From assembly GCF_009792295.1 (NCBI RefSeq), contig NZ_CP039934.1, forward strand, positions 1-64,000: DNA of 64,000 bases. Reading direction: 5' to 3'. Below, in pieces: positions 16,864 through 23,523 of the stretch. Numbering within the stretch: position 1 is the first letter of the stretch; each line of letters opens with the position of its first letter. Source of the DNA: Myroides fluvii. GTDB taxonomy: Bacteria; Bacteroidota; Bacteroidia; Flavobacteriales; Flavobacteriaceae. The notes beneath the pieces are model-generated. The model saw only the letters and a program-made list of their open reading frames with translations, did no database searches and had not been told where the DNA came from. A program made the translations under genes and the position numbers.

Positions 16864-17385
16864 TTATGCATTCAATATTCTTTTTTCTAATTCTTTTTTT
16901 GCAATTTCTTTTTCTCTAATTCTCCCTACCCGTATGGCGTCTACCAATGTTAGTAGTTCATATAATTTTTTATCGCTTAATGTTGCCTCTACTACAGTAG
17001 GGTATAATGGTTCGATTGCTTGTCCTCTTTCTAGACCTTTGGCATAAGGCCAAACGTATTTTTCAGTAGAAGAAATTATTTTGTTCAAGGGTTCAGCAGC
17101 GTGTGCGGTCAAAACGCCTCTCACAATAGCACCTGGCTGTTGTGGAAAAGCATAAGCCACACCATGTAATAAAAACGCTGTAAAAGCTATTTTGTTTACT
17201 TTTTTCCTTGCTTGATCTATTAAACCAGCATACTTTGAACGGTTAAGCGATTGACTAACCTCTGACTGGCTTAGTCCTAACTCTTGTGCTATGGTATGAT
17301 GATACCAAGTTTGTGTTCCTAAAGTAATGATTTTTAAGAGTATTAGGATGTCTTGTGGTTTTAAATTACGTTTTGATTGTTGCAT
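16864..17385 (-). CDS. helix-turn-helix protein, partner of a dead nucleotidyltransferase
   Basis: The product reads MQQSKRNLKPQDILILLKII, then HHTIAQELGLSQSEVSQSLN, a MarR/winged-helix type DNA-recognition helix. A C-terminal helical part follows (VDAIRVGRIREKEIAKKELE). The frame is open upstream to 17538, but ATG 17385 is the natural start: it follows an inverted repeat (ATATTGC, 5 nt, GCAATAT at 17393-17411) that looks like its own operator, and the upstream translation is not family-like. It directly adjoins the nucleotidyltransferase remnant, so it is probably the surviving antitoxin-like regulator of an AbiE-type pair. Confidence 0.65.
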   Translation of the reverse strand: MQQSKRNLKPQDILILLKIITLGTQTWYHHTIAQELGLSQSEVSQSLNRSKYAGLIDQARKKVNKIAFTAFLLHGVAYAFPQQPGAIVRGVLTAHAAEPLNKIISSTEKYVWPYAKGLERGQAIEPLYPTVVEATLSDKKLYELLTLVDAIRVGRIREKEIAKKELEKRILNA

Positions 17386-17392
17386 ATATTTC

Positions 17393-17411
17393 ATATTGCG
17401 ATATGCAATAT
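17393..17411 (-). promoter_or_regulatory. inverted repeat upstream of the HTH gene, candidate operator
   Basis: ATATTGC (17393-17399) and GCAATAT (17405-17411) are perfect inverted arms with a 5-nt spacer, just ahead of the chosen start codon. Confidence 0.45.
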
Positions 17412-17569
17412 AGAGTGTCTTTGTCTGCTTAAACACAGTGATTTTTAGTAGTAGGAAGCGAACTATTTGGTCTTCTTCTGCCAAATAATTTCTTTGGAAG
17501 TTGCTTTTTTTATTGTGAGGTTTGTGCTGGGTGTTCAAAATGGTTAACAGTGAACGGTTAACTGTTAAC

Positions 17570-17618
17570 GGTTTGGGTTTTCTGAGTAGACATTTGTTCG
17601 CTAATCGAAAGAATTGAG
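17570..17618 (-). repeat. dispersed 45-bp element, inverted copy
   Basis: Reverse complement of the element at 15741-15789, preceded by a TTAACGG-type stretch. It lies between the HTH gene and the second XRE cassette. Confidence 0.75.
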
Positions 17619-17793
17619 GGTTGATTGTTGTTTGTTGACGGTTGTTCTACAACAAACAAAAAAGCAAAAGATGAGCTTATCCGTTATAATATTCATGTTG
17701 TAGGATATTTTACCAGATAATTTTCTAACTTTACCATTCAGTCTTTTTAAATCATTGGCTTTATCTTTGAGCCTTTTAATTCAGCGATTAAGT

Positions 17794-18201
17794 ATGGAAC
17801 ATGCAGTACACCAAGGAAGAAATGTAAAGCGTTTTAGAGAAATGCTTGGAATCAAGCAAGAAGTTCTTGCCTTTGATTTAGGAGAAGATTGGAATCAAAA
17901 GAAGATCTCTTTACTGGAACAGAAAGAAGTAATTAATCATTCCCTCTTACAACAGATTTCAAAAGTGTTGAAAATACCCGTTGAAGCAATTGAGAATTTT
18001 GATGAACAACAAGCGATTAATATTATATCTAGTACATTTCATGACACACAAGGATTGGTAAATTATAGTCCAGTATTTAATAATAATCCTATTGATAAAA
18101 TTGTTCAGCTTCACGAAGAAAAGATTGCGTTGTATGAGCGTATGCTGAAAGAAAAAGACGACATGATGAACCGCTTGGAAAAGCTGATTCAAAATAAATA
18201 G
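17794..18201 (+). CDS. XRE-family regulator with C-terminal coiled coil (copy 2)
   Basis: It is almost identical to copy 1 (15956-16372) through the HTH domain (residues 1-82) and the C-terminal coiled coil. Residues about 83-103 differ almost completely: ISSTFHDTQGLVNYSPVFNN here against INNTVTNNDNAVMHALYINN in copy 1. The 5' flank from about 17657 and the terminator are also duplicated. The chosen ATG (17794) matches that of copy 1. Confidence 0.8.
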   Translation: MEHAVHQGRNVKRFREMLGIKQEVLAFDLGEDWNQKKISLLEQKEVINHSLLQQISKVLKIPVEAIENFDEQQAINIISSTFHDTQGLVNYSPVFNNNPIDKIVQLHEEKIALYERMLKEKDDMMNRLEKLIQNK

Positions 18202-18219
18202 TATTCAAAGTGAAAATAT

Positions 18220-18247
18220 AAAAGCTTAATCGGTTGATTAAGCTTTT
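18220..18247 (+). terminator. rho-independent terminator of XRE copy 2
   Basis: AAAAGCTTAATC pairs with GATTAAGCTTTT across GGTT, followed by Ts. It is the same as the copy 1 terminator except for an inverted loop. Confidence 0.85.
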
Positions 18248-18289
18248 TTTGTTGGGTATCTTCTGTGTCGAGGCGTCATGCTGGGGGGC

Positions 18290-18390
18290 AAGTGGTTAAC
18301 AGTGAACGGTGAACGGTTAACGGTTAACAGTGAACGGTTAACAGTGAACAGTGAACAGTGAACGGTTAACAGTGAACGGTTAACGGTTTA
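18290..18390. repeat. period-7 repeat array (TTAACAG/TTAACGG/TGAACGG)
   Basis: About fourteen imperfect heptamers of the form (G/C)(T/G)(G/T)(T/A)AAC in tandem. It marks the right end of the duplicated XRE cassette, and copy 1 also ends in a shorter array of the same heptamer. Confidence 0.75.
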
Positions 18391-18441
18391 GTTCTTGCTG
18401 CGGTAAGTATGTTTGTCTTTTATAGACAATTTTTTAAGGCT

Positions 18442-18940
18442 CGTCAATCACTCCCGTCATGTCATTTCGACGAAGGATACATCGTAGCGCAGCGAAAATC
18501 GAAACGTAGTGAAGATTCATCGAACACCAAAACCAATATAAACCCTGTGAGATATATTCATCGAATACAAAAATAAAATATAAACCTAATGAGATAAATC
18601 GCATCCGTCAATCAACGCTCGTCAATCATTCCTGTCATGTCATTTCGACGAAGGATACATCGTAGCGCAGCGAAAATCGAAACGTAGTGAAGATTCATCG
18701 AACACCAAAACCAATATAAACCCTGTGAGATATATTCATCGAGTACAAAAATAAAATATAAACCTAATGAGATAAATCGCATCCGTCAATCACTTCAAAA
18801 AAGGAAAGAAGAAATCGTAGCGTAACGAAAATCGAAACGTAGTGAAGATTCATCGAACACCAAAACCAATATAAACCCTGTGAGATATATTCATCAAATA
18901 CCAAAATAAAATTTAAACCTAATGAGATAAAGAAGAAAAG
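18442..18940. repeat. three tandem REP-like units of about 165-178 bp
   Basis: Units begin CGTCAATCA at 18442, 18620 and 18784. They continue with GTCATTTCGACGAAGGATAC, ATCGTAGCGCAGCGAAAATC, GAAACGTAGTGAAGATTCAT, then ACCAATATAAACCCTGTGAG and TATAAACCTAATGAGATAAA. Units 1 and 2 are nearly identical and the third has a changed start. The GTCATTTCGACGAAGGA core is a type of intergenic repeat common in Bacteroidota. No gene is supported in this 826-bp spacer. Confidence 0.8.
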
Positions 18941-19027
18941 AGTAAATTTTCTAAAGATTGAGAATCTCTACAACGAACAACGAACAACAAACAACAAACG
19001 ACAAACGACAAACAACAATCAACCCTT

Positions 19028-19657
19028 TTAATCTACTAGTAGCACAACACTTGTACTACATTCGGTATCTTCCCTATTAGTAAAAAACAGCCAGACTGCA
19101 AACCCATTTATTTCAAAAATCATTGGCAACAATACGCTTGCTGTTAAGGCGTCTCTCGTAGCCACTTTTTCGTGTATCATAAGATTTCCATTTTGCAGAT
19201 TGTACCCCACCACAGTAAGTAAATCATCCCCATTTCCGAAATTAGCACCTTCAATAAGCGTCCAATTTAACGTAACTGAGCAGTCTTCAGTATGAACATC
19301 AATCACGTTAACCAGAGGAAGAGTGCCTTTGCTCAAAACCACCTTTTCCATATCAATACTAAAATTTTCATCTTGTTCCACCATTGCCTCTCTGATATGG
19401 TACGATAAAGCTTGATTTACGCGTGACTTCACGCCTTGATCATTTCCAAAATAACGCGTAAATATTGGATTAAAAGGACGAAGAAAACTCGAAATCAGCT
19501 TAAACTTTTCGCGGTATTTCAACTGAGAAGCGGATGGTTCTTTTGAAGATTTGCGAGGAGCAGCTCTTATATAGTTCCTTCCTCCTATGTTTACCCCTAC
19601 TATATTCCCTACTTTTCCACTGAACGTCCCGAAAATTCCATTTTCTAATTTTGCCAT
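19028..19657 (-). CDS. DUF6266 family protein (paralog 2)
   Basis: The 209-residue protein starts MAKLENGIFGTFSGKVGNIV and GVNIGGRNYIRAAPRKSSKE, the N-terminal signature of DUF6266. These Bacteroidota proteins of unknown function often occur in tandem. QLKYREKFKLISSFLRPFNP and the C-terminal CSTSVVLLVD also match the neighbour at 19816. There is no signal peptide. The adjoining mobile-element genes suggest a phage- or element-associated structural role, but that is unproven. Confidence 0.8.
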   Translation of the reverse strand: MAKLENGIFGTFSGKVGNIVGVNIGGRNYIRAAPRKSSKEPSASQLKYREKFKLISSFLRPFNPIFTRYFGNDQGVKSRVNQALSYHIREAMVEQDENFSIDMEKVVLSKGTLPLVNVIDVHTEDCSVTLNWTLIEGANFGNGDDLLTVVGYNLQNGNLMIHEKVATRDALTASVLLPMIFEINGFAVWLFFTNREDTECSTSVVLLVD

Positions 19658-19815
19658 GCCTTTTTATTTTTAAACAATTTTTTTATTCACTTTAAATGAT
19701 GGGTTAGAGCGATTAGAAGGGTTAGAATGTTTAAGCGGAAACCCTTCTAACCAACTAACCCTTCTAACCAATTAACTCATCAGCCGTTAACTGTTCACCG
19801 TTAACCGTTAACCAT

Positions 19816-20445
19816 CTAATATTCTCCCAGAAAGACACTTGAACTACATTCAACTCCTGCTTCATCTAACATAAACCCCCAGAGTGCATACCCAGTATCT
19901 TCGAAACTACCTGGTAATTGAAATTTAAATTCCATTGCATCTCGTTTGGCTACATTTTCAAAAACAAACAGAGATTTGGTTGATTTTTGATAGAGAATAA
20001 GCGTCAGTGCGTCTGTTGCCCCTATTCTATTAAACAACGGGTTTGCACTCCAAGTGATGGTAAATTCTTTGTTTTCTAAGAGTACCTGATCCACAAAAAT
20101 AGTGAGGAGAATCCCTTTGGTTATGACTACCTTTTCAAGGTCGATCACATACTCCCCCTCCACCTGTTTCACCGCTTCTTTCAGGTGATACGCTAAAGCG
20201 ACATTTAGTTTAGACTTAGCTTCCGTATCTGGATCAAAAAAGCGCTTGATTACTTTGTTTATCGGACGCAAAAATTTAGAAACCAATCTAAATTTCTGTC
20301 GATGATTCAACTGAGCCAGTGTTGGTTGTCTTCCTCCTTTTTTGGGTGCATTGCGAACAATATACTGTCCGTTCATCTTTGCTCCTACAAGTGTTCCGAG
20401 TTTTCCTCTAAAACCACCTGTTAATCCATTATCCATTTTTCCCAT
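19816..20445 (-). CDS. DUF6266 family protein (paralog 1)
   Basis: The 209-residue protein starts MGKMDNGLTGGFRGKLGTLV and GAKMNGQYIVRNAPKKGGRQ. It has the same length as the gene at 19028-19657, and the same QLNHRQKFRLVSKFLRP block and ECSSSVFLGEY ending. The two are a tandem duplication that has diverged to roughly 35-40 percent by eye. The spacer between them carries TTCTAACC repeats and TTAACGG heptamers. Confidence 0.8.
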   Translation of the reverse strand: MGKMDNGLTGGFRGKLGTLVGAKMNGQYIVRNAPKKGGRQPTLAQLNHRQKFRLVSKFLRPINKVIKRFFDPDTEAKSKLNVALAYHLKEAVKQVEGEYVIDLEKVVITKGILLTIFVDQVLLENKEFTITWSANPLFNRIGATDALTLILYQKSTKSLFVFENVAKRDAMEFKFQLPGSFEDTGYALWGFMLDEAGVECSSSVFLGEY

Positions 20446-20570
20446 GATTGTACCGTTTACTTGATTACTACTAATTTTTGAGATTATGCGTCGTAGCTAC
20501 CTTCACTAATGTTCTCATTGCAATACTAAAAAAACAAAAAAACACGTACAATACCCCCTTCCGTATTTGT

Positions 20571-20732
20571 CCACTTTTGTCCTAAAAAAGGTGAAAACTT
20601 CCACTTTTGTTCTAAAATGGGCATAAACTTCCACTTTTGACCTAAAATAGGCATAAACCTCCACTTTTGTCCTAAAATGGGCATAAACCTCCTCTTTTGT
20701 CCTAAAATGGGCACAAACTTCCACTTTTGTCC
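20571..20732. repeat. 30-bp minisatellite, five units plus a partial sixth
   Basis: Each unit begins CCACTTTTGTCCTAAAATGG and continues with GCATAAACTT; starts lie at 20571, 20601, 20631, 20661, 20691 and 20721. Because the period is a multiple of three, two minus-strand frames stay open through it, for example with the repeating decapeptide GQKWKFMPIL. Whether this is translated is unclear. On the minus strand the unit contains TTAGGACAAA, the same word as in the 10-bp iterons at 21355-21384. Confidence 0.85.
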
Positions 20733-20796
20733 AGCACAAAAAACCACAAAACGCTATTAATCAACACACTAACAACAACAAGTTTATAGTTCCTTT

Positions 20797-20882
20797 TAGG
20801 TTTGTTTTGGGTATGCTTTGTGTTTGCTTGGTTTGAGGGCCTTTTACCAAACAAACCCAAAAGAAAGACAAAACAAACCCAT
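20797..20882. repeat. long imperfect inverted repeat (large hairpin)
   Basis: GGTTTGTTTTG on the left pairs with CAAAACAAACC on the right. Inside it, CTTTGTGTTTGCTTGGT pairs imperfectly with ACCAAACAAACCCAAAAG. The loop contains GGGCC. Both arms are built from TTTG/CAAA words. It lies between the minisatellite and the terminator at 20954. The role is unknown; a replication, transfer or recombination site is possible. Confidence 0.55.
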
Positions 20883-20953
20883 AAAGAAGATCTAATGGTA
20901 CATACAAAAAGTGCTCAGCAACCACTAGGAATATCAAAGGGTTTAGACAAAAT

Positions 20954-20987
20954 AAAAGAGCCTTAAACTTTCATTTAAGGCTCTTTT
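20954..20987 (-). terminator. terminator of the small gene at 21018
   Basis: AAAAGAGCCTTAAA pairs perfectly with TTTAAGGCTCTTTT across 6 nt, 30 nt beyond the stop of the minus-strand gene. It could act in both directions. Confidence 0.8.
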
Positions 20988-21017
20988 AGGCATTTTTTTC
21001 TCCGTTATGCTTTCATT

Positions 21018-21230
21018 TTACTTATTTAGCATCTCCAATACCTCTTGTTCATCCAGCCCCATAAAAGCACAAAACTCTCGATATGAAACAAAGGTTCCAG
21101 GTGGTTTATCGTAAAAAATCCGCACGGCAATCAAAAGTCTCAAGGCCGTTTTATAGCTTTTACCCGTTATCTCTACAACATCAACGGCATAAATAATCAT
21201 TCTTGCTTTTTTTGGTTTTCGCTGTTCCAT
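21018..21230 (-). CDS. small DNA-binding-like protein of mobile elements
   Basis: The 70-residue protein (MEQRKPKKARMIIYAVDVVE, ITGKSYKTALRLLIAVRIFY, YREFCAFMGLDEQEVLEML) is basic at the N-terminus and then helical. The pattern resembles small Bacteroidota proteins often seen near transposable elements, in which a helix with TGKS-x-(R/K)TA is followed by a second helix-turn-helix-like segment. The family has no function I can name. The upstream divergent spacer carries three 10-bp iterons (21355-21384) that it might bind. A terminator follows. Confidence 0.6.
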   Translation of the reverse strand: MEQRKPKKARMIIYAVDVVEITGKSYKTALRLLIAVRIFYDKPPGTFVSYREFCAFMGLDEQEVLEMLNK

Positions 21231-21354
21231 TCCTTGCTAATATCTCGAAGTTAATACGCGGTTGAAGGTAAGAAAACGACAGACCTATTTTCTAGTTGTT
21301 CACTAGTTGTTTGCATAGTAAACCAGAAGAGGACATTTACTCCTTTTTTATCCC

Positions 21355-21384
21355 AAATTAGGACAAATTAGGACAAATTAGGAC
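21355..21384. repeat. three perfect 10-bp iterons AAATTAGGAC
   Basis: Three head-to-tail copies at 21355, 21365 and 21375 lie between divergent genes (21230 on minus, 21461 on plus). A repressor or replication-initiator binding site is likely. The TTAGGACAAA word is shared with the 30-bp minisatellite 650 bp away. Confidence 0.7.
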
Positions 21385-21460
21385 AAACGATTCCCCTACC
21401 TATTTTCTGTTTTTTACAATTCATTCACCTTTGAAGTCAATAATCAATAAACATGAATCG

Positions 21461-21901
21461 ATGAATAAATTAACATTACACCGGGTTTACCTTTCTGATG
21501 CCACCCATGGGCTACTGCAGTTTAATGATAAAAACATCTGCTTTACGCTAGAATTACCCTGGTTACAAAACAAGGCGTATATCTCTTGTATACCTGAGGG
21601 AACTTATCCTGTACAACCGCGTTATACGGAACATTTTAAGCATCACATGGCAATTAAAAAGGTGCCCAATCGCCACGGCATTCTCTTTCATTCTGCCAAC
21701 AATGTACAACTAGAATTACAAGGATGCATTGCCCCCGTTAGTCGAATTATAAGCTCCACTTGGGGACATCGTTCTAAGGTAGCTCTGCAACGGTTATTAG
21801 AACACGCAGGAGCAATACCCACCGATCAACTGCTACAATTAACTATTAAAGAAGCGTCTGAAGACGAAATTATTAATCTAATAAAAAGAGGGAAATTATG
21901 A
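21461..21901 (+). CDS. DUF5675 family protein
   Basis: ATG 21461 gives MNKLTLHRVYLSDATHGLLQ, then FTLELPWLQNKAYISCIPEG, YPVQPRYTEHFKHHMAIKKV and ILFHSANNVQLELQGCIAP. This is the DUF5675 fold, with the ELPW, CIPEGTY and (F/L)FHxGN-like motifs found in phage and mobile-element proteins. Here the motif is FHSANN. The upstream in-frame TTG at 21431 is less likely. It overlaps the next gene by 4 nt (ATGA), so the two are co-translated. The role is unknown; a lysis or cell-wall function is suspected from the holin-like partner. Confidence 0.75.
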   Translation: MNKLTLHRVYLSDATHGLLQFNDKNICFTLELPWLQNKAYISCIPEGTYPVQPRYTEHFKHHMAIKKVPNRHGILFHSANNVQLELQGCIAPVSRIISSTWGHRSKVALQRLLEHAGAIPTDQLLQLTIKEASEDEIINLIKRGKL

Positions 21902-22107
21902 AACAAATCATTCGACGTGCCAAAGCACCAACACCAAAGTTCTTCAAAACGCTAAGAACCATTGGCTTAAGTTTAGTCGCTATTAGCGGAGGAATTCTCG
22001 CGGCTCCAGTGGCCCTACCCGTTATTGCTACCACCATTGCAACTTATATGGCAGTTGCAGGAGGTATCCTATCAGCGGTAAGCCAAATTACTGAAGAAGA
22101 AGAATAG
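21898..22107 (+). CDS. small holin-like membrane protein
   Basis: The 69-residue protein has a basic N-terminus (MKQIIRRAKAPTPKFFKTLR) and two hydrophobic, Ala/Gly-rich helices (GLSLVAISGGILAAPVALPV; ATYMAVAGGILSAVSQ), and ends in EEEE. Its ATG overlaps the stop of the DUF5675 gene. This topology fits small holins, though no family is proven. A strong terminator follows at 22129-22155. Confidence 0.65.
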   Translation: MKQIIRRAKAPTPKFFKTLRTIGLSLVAISGGILAAPVALPVIATTIATYMAVAGGILSAVSQITEEEE

Positions 22108-22128
22108 CAAGCTGAATTATTCAAAACA

Positions 22129-22155
22129 ACTAGGGAGGTTTAGAACCTCCTTAGT
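22129..22155. terminator. rho-independent terminator after the DUF5675/holin-like pair
   Basis: ACTAGGGAGGTT pairs with AACCTCCTTAGT across TAG, then TTTT. Confidence 0.8.
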
Positions 22156-22190
22156 TTTAAACAGGTTTTTCTGAAAACAAATGCATTGCC

Positions 22191-22991
22191 TTACACTTCT
22201 ATATCCATGTATTTGGTTTGAATAATGTCGGCTAATTGAGAAATAATAGTGTGATCTATATTTTTTCGCTTCTGAAAAGCACTTAAGGTTTGATGGAAGT
22301 TCTTGCTAATTGAGGTATCAAATAGTTTTTCAAAAGCATCTGTCCATTCAATTAACAATACTTTTTCTTGATCATTTTTATTAAACTCATACAAGGCGTA
22401 CACCAACAAGCTTAAGTCTACCTTAGATTTAGTCCACCGCAAAGGCTGGTGATTGGTTAAAACTGAAGAAATAGACATTGCGTATTCTAATTGTTCTAAA
22501 ATAAGTTGCAGCCCTTTAAAATAAGCAGAAAATAAAAAGTCATGGTCGGGATCAAAAAAGGTAAATGCATACTGTAGATCATTGGTTTGGAAATAATGTT
22601 TGATTGCTTGCCAATCTAGCACCTCACTTTCAGTGCAGTACGCGCTATACTGTTGGTAATATTGCTTTTTAAAACTACAGTAGTACTGCCATTTCTGATT
22701 GAGATAAAGTGTTTTTAGCGACTGATCTAGTGGCATCGTGCTACACAAAAGGCCTATTTCATTGATAAAAAAATAACGGGCTATGCTATCCATGAGGTCT
22801 TTGCTGTAGAAGACAATTTCTTTTTTGCGAGATCGAAATTGATTCTTACTCGTAATTTCTTGCATTTCTACTAGCAAATTTTTCAGTTGCACTGCGCTAA
22901 TGATCAAACTTCTCTCATTCATGACAAAATGGGGAGCATATTGATTCATAATCCTTTCTTTTTTCCTTAAAGCTTCATTTAAATTTTTCAT
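22191..22991 (-). CDS. RteC domain protein
   Basis: The 266-residue protein ends with LRWTKSKVDLSLLVYALYEF, then EWTDAFEKLFDTSISKNFHQ and RKNIDHTIISQLADIIQTK. This is the C-terminal RteC domain, with its W-x-x-SKVxLxELIYAL pattern. In Bacteroides conjugative transposons RteC activates excision genes. Family members in Flavobacteriia usually lie in mobile elements. It is transcribed divergently from the replication-like gene at 23194. Functional target unknown here. Confidence 0.8.
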   Translation of the reverse strand: MKNLNEALRKKERIMNQYAPHFVMNERSLIISAVQLKNLLVEMQEITSKNQFRSRKKEIVFYSKDLMDSIARYFFINEIGLLCSTMPLDQSLKTLYLNQKWQYYCSFKKQYYQQYSAYCTESEVLDWQAIKHYFQTNDLQYAFTFFDPDHDFLFSAYFKGLQLILEQLEYAMSISSVLTNHQPLRWTKSKVDLSLLVYALYEFNKNDQEKVLLIEWTDAFEKLFDTSISKNFHQTLSAFQKRKNIDHTIISQLADIIQTKYMDIEV

Positions 22992-23154
22992 TAATCAATT
23001 TATGGATTTACATCTTATTTATCACAATGATAAAACGGCTAAAAATATGAAATAATCAACAAACACTTAATTAATAAATATAATTAACAAACAATAAACA
23101 AAAAATAAGAATATACCAAACATTAACTAAAACTAACATAACAAAAACACATCC

Positions 23155-23162
23155 TAATTTTG
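23155..23162 (+). promoter_or_regulatory. -7 box TAATTTTG of the replication-like gene
   Basis: A perfect TAnnTTTG box 32 nt before the ATG at 23194. No convincing -33 element is seen in the A-rich sequence upstream. Confidence 0.45.
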
Positions 23163-23193
23163 ACATTATTATTAACATAAACCCTTGTAGCCC

Positions 23194-23484
23194 ATGGCAA
23201 ATTACATTAGGCACTTAAATGCTTTATCAGAATTTTTCAGAACAAATACAGAGGCAACTCCTTCGCATATTGCTCTATATTATTCTCTATTTCAAATCTG
23301 GAACAACCTCCACTTTGCTTCTAGCTTTGGTATTAACCGATCCGAGCTAATGAATCGCAGTAAAATTGGTAGCACCACTACATATAGCAAATGCATGCGC
23401 GATTTACATCGGTGGGAATTGATCCACTACCAAGCTAGTAATTCAAAATTTGGATTGAGTAACGTTATAATGACTCCTTTAGAC
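23194..23484 (+). pseudogene. replication-initiator-like gene, 5' part (split by IS66)
   Basis: ATG 23194 gives MANYIRHLNALSEFFRTNTE, then SHIALYYSLFQIWNNLHFAS, FGINRSELMNRSKIGSTTTY and CMRDLHRWELIHYQASNSKF. This resembles the winged-helix (DnaD/RepA-like) domain of Bacteroidota mobile-element replication proteins. At codon 97 (PLD) an IS66 element begins. Removing it and one copy of the CTTTAGAC duplication joins this part in frame to 25850-26089, giving a protein of about 177 residues. The next gene is an ATPase, a common partner. The first 97 codons are intact; the gene is inactive as a full-length protein. Confidence 0.7.
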
Positions 23485-23523
23485 GTATGCACCCGAGCAA
23501 GTACATCTTGTGAGGAGTAACTA

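Noticed and set aside
18442..18940. Possible CRISPR or attachment-site array
   Set aside because: The repeated units are long and nearly identical throughout, without unique spacers.
20515..20747. Repeat peptides (TKVEVYAHFR or GQKWKFMPIL type) on the minus strand
   Set aside because: Two frames are open only because the minisatellite period is 30; kept as a repeat, with translation left as an open question.
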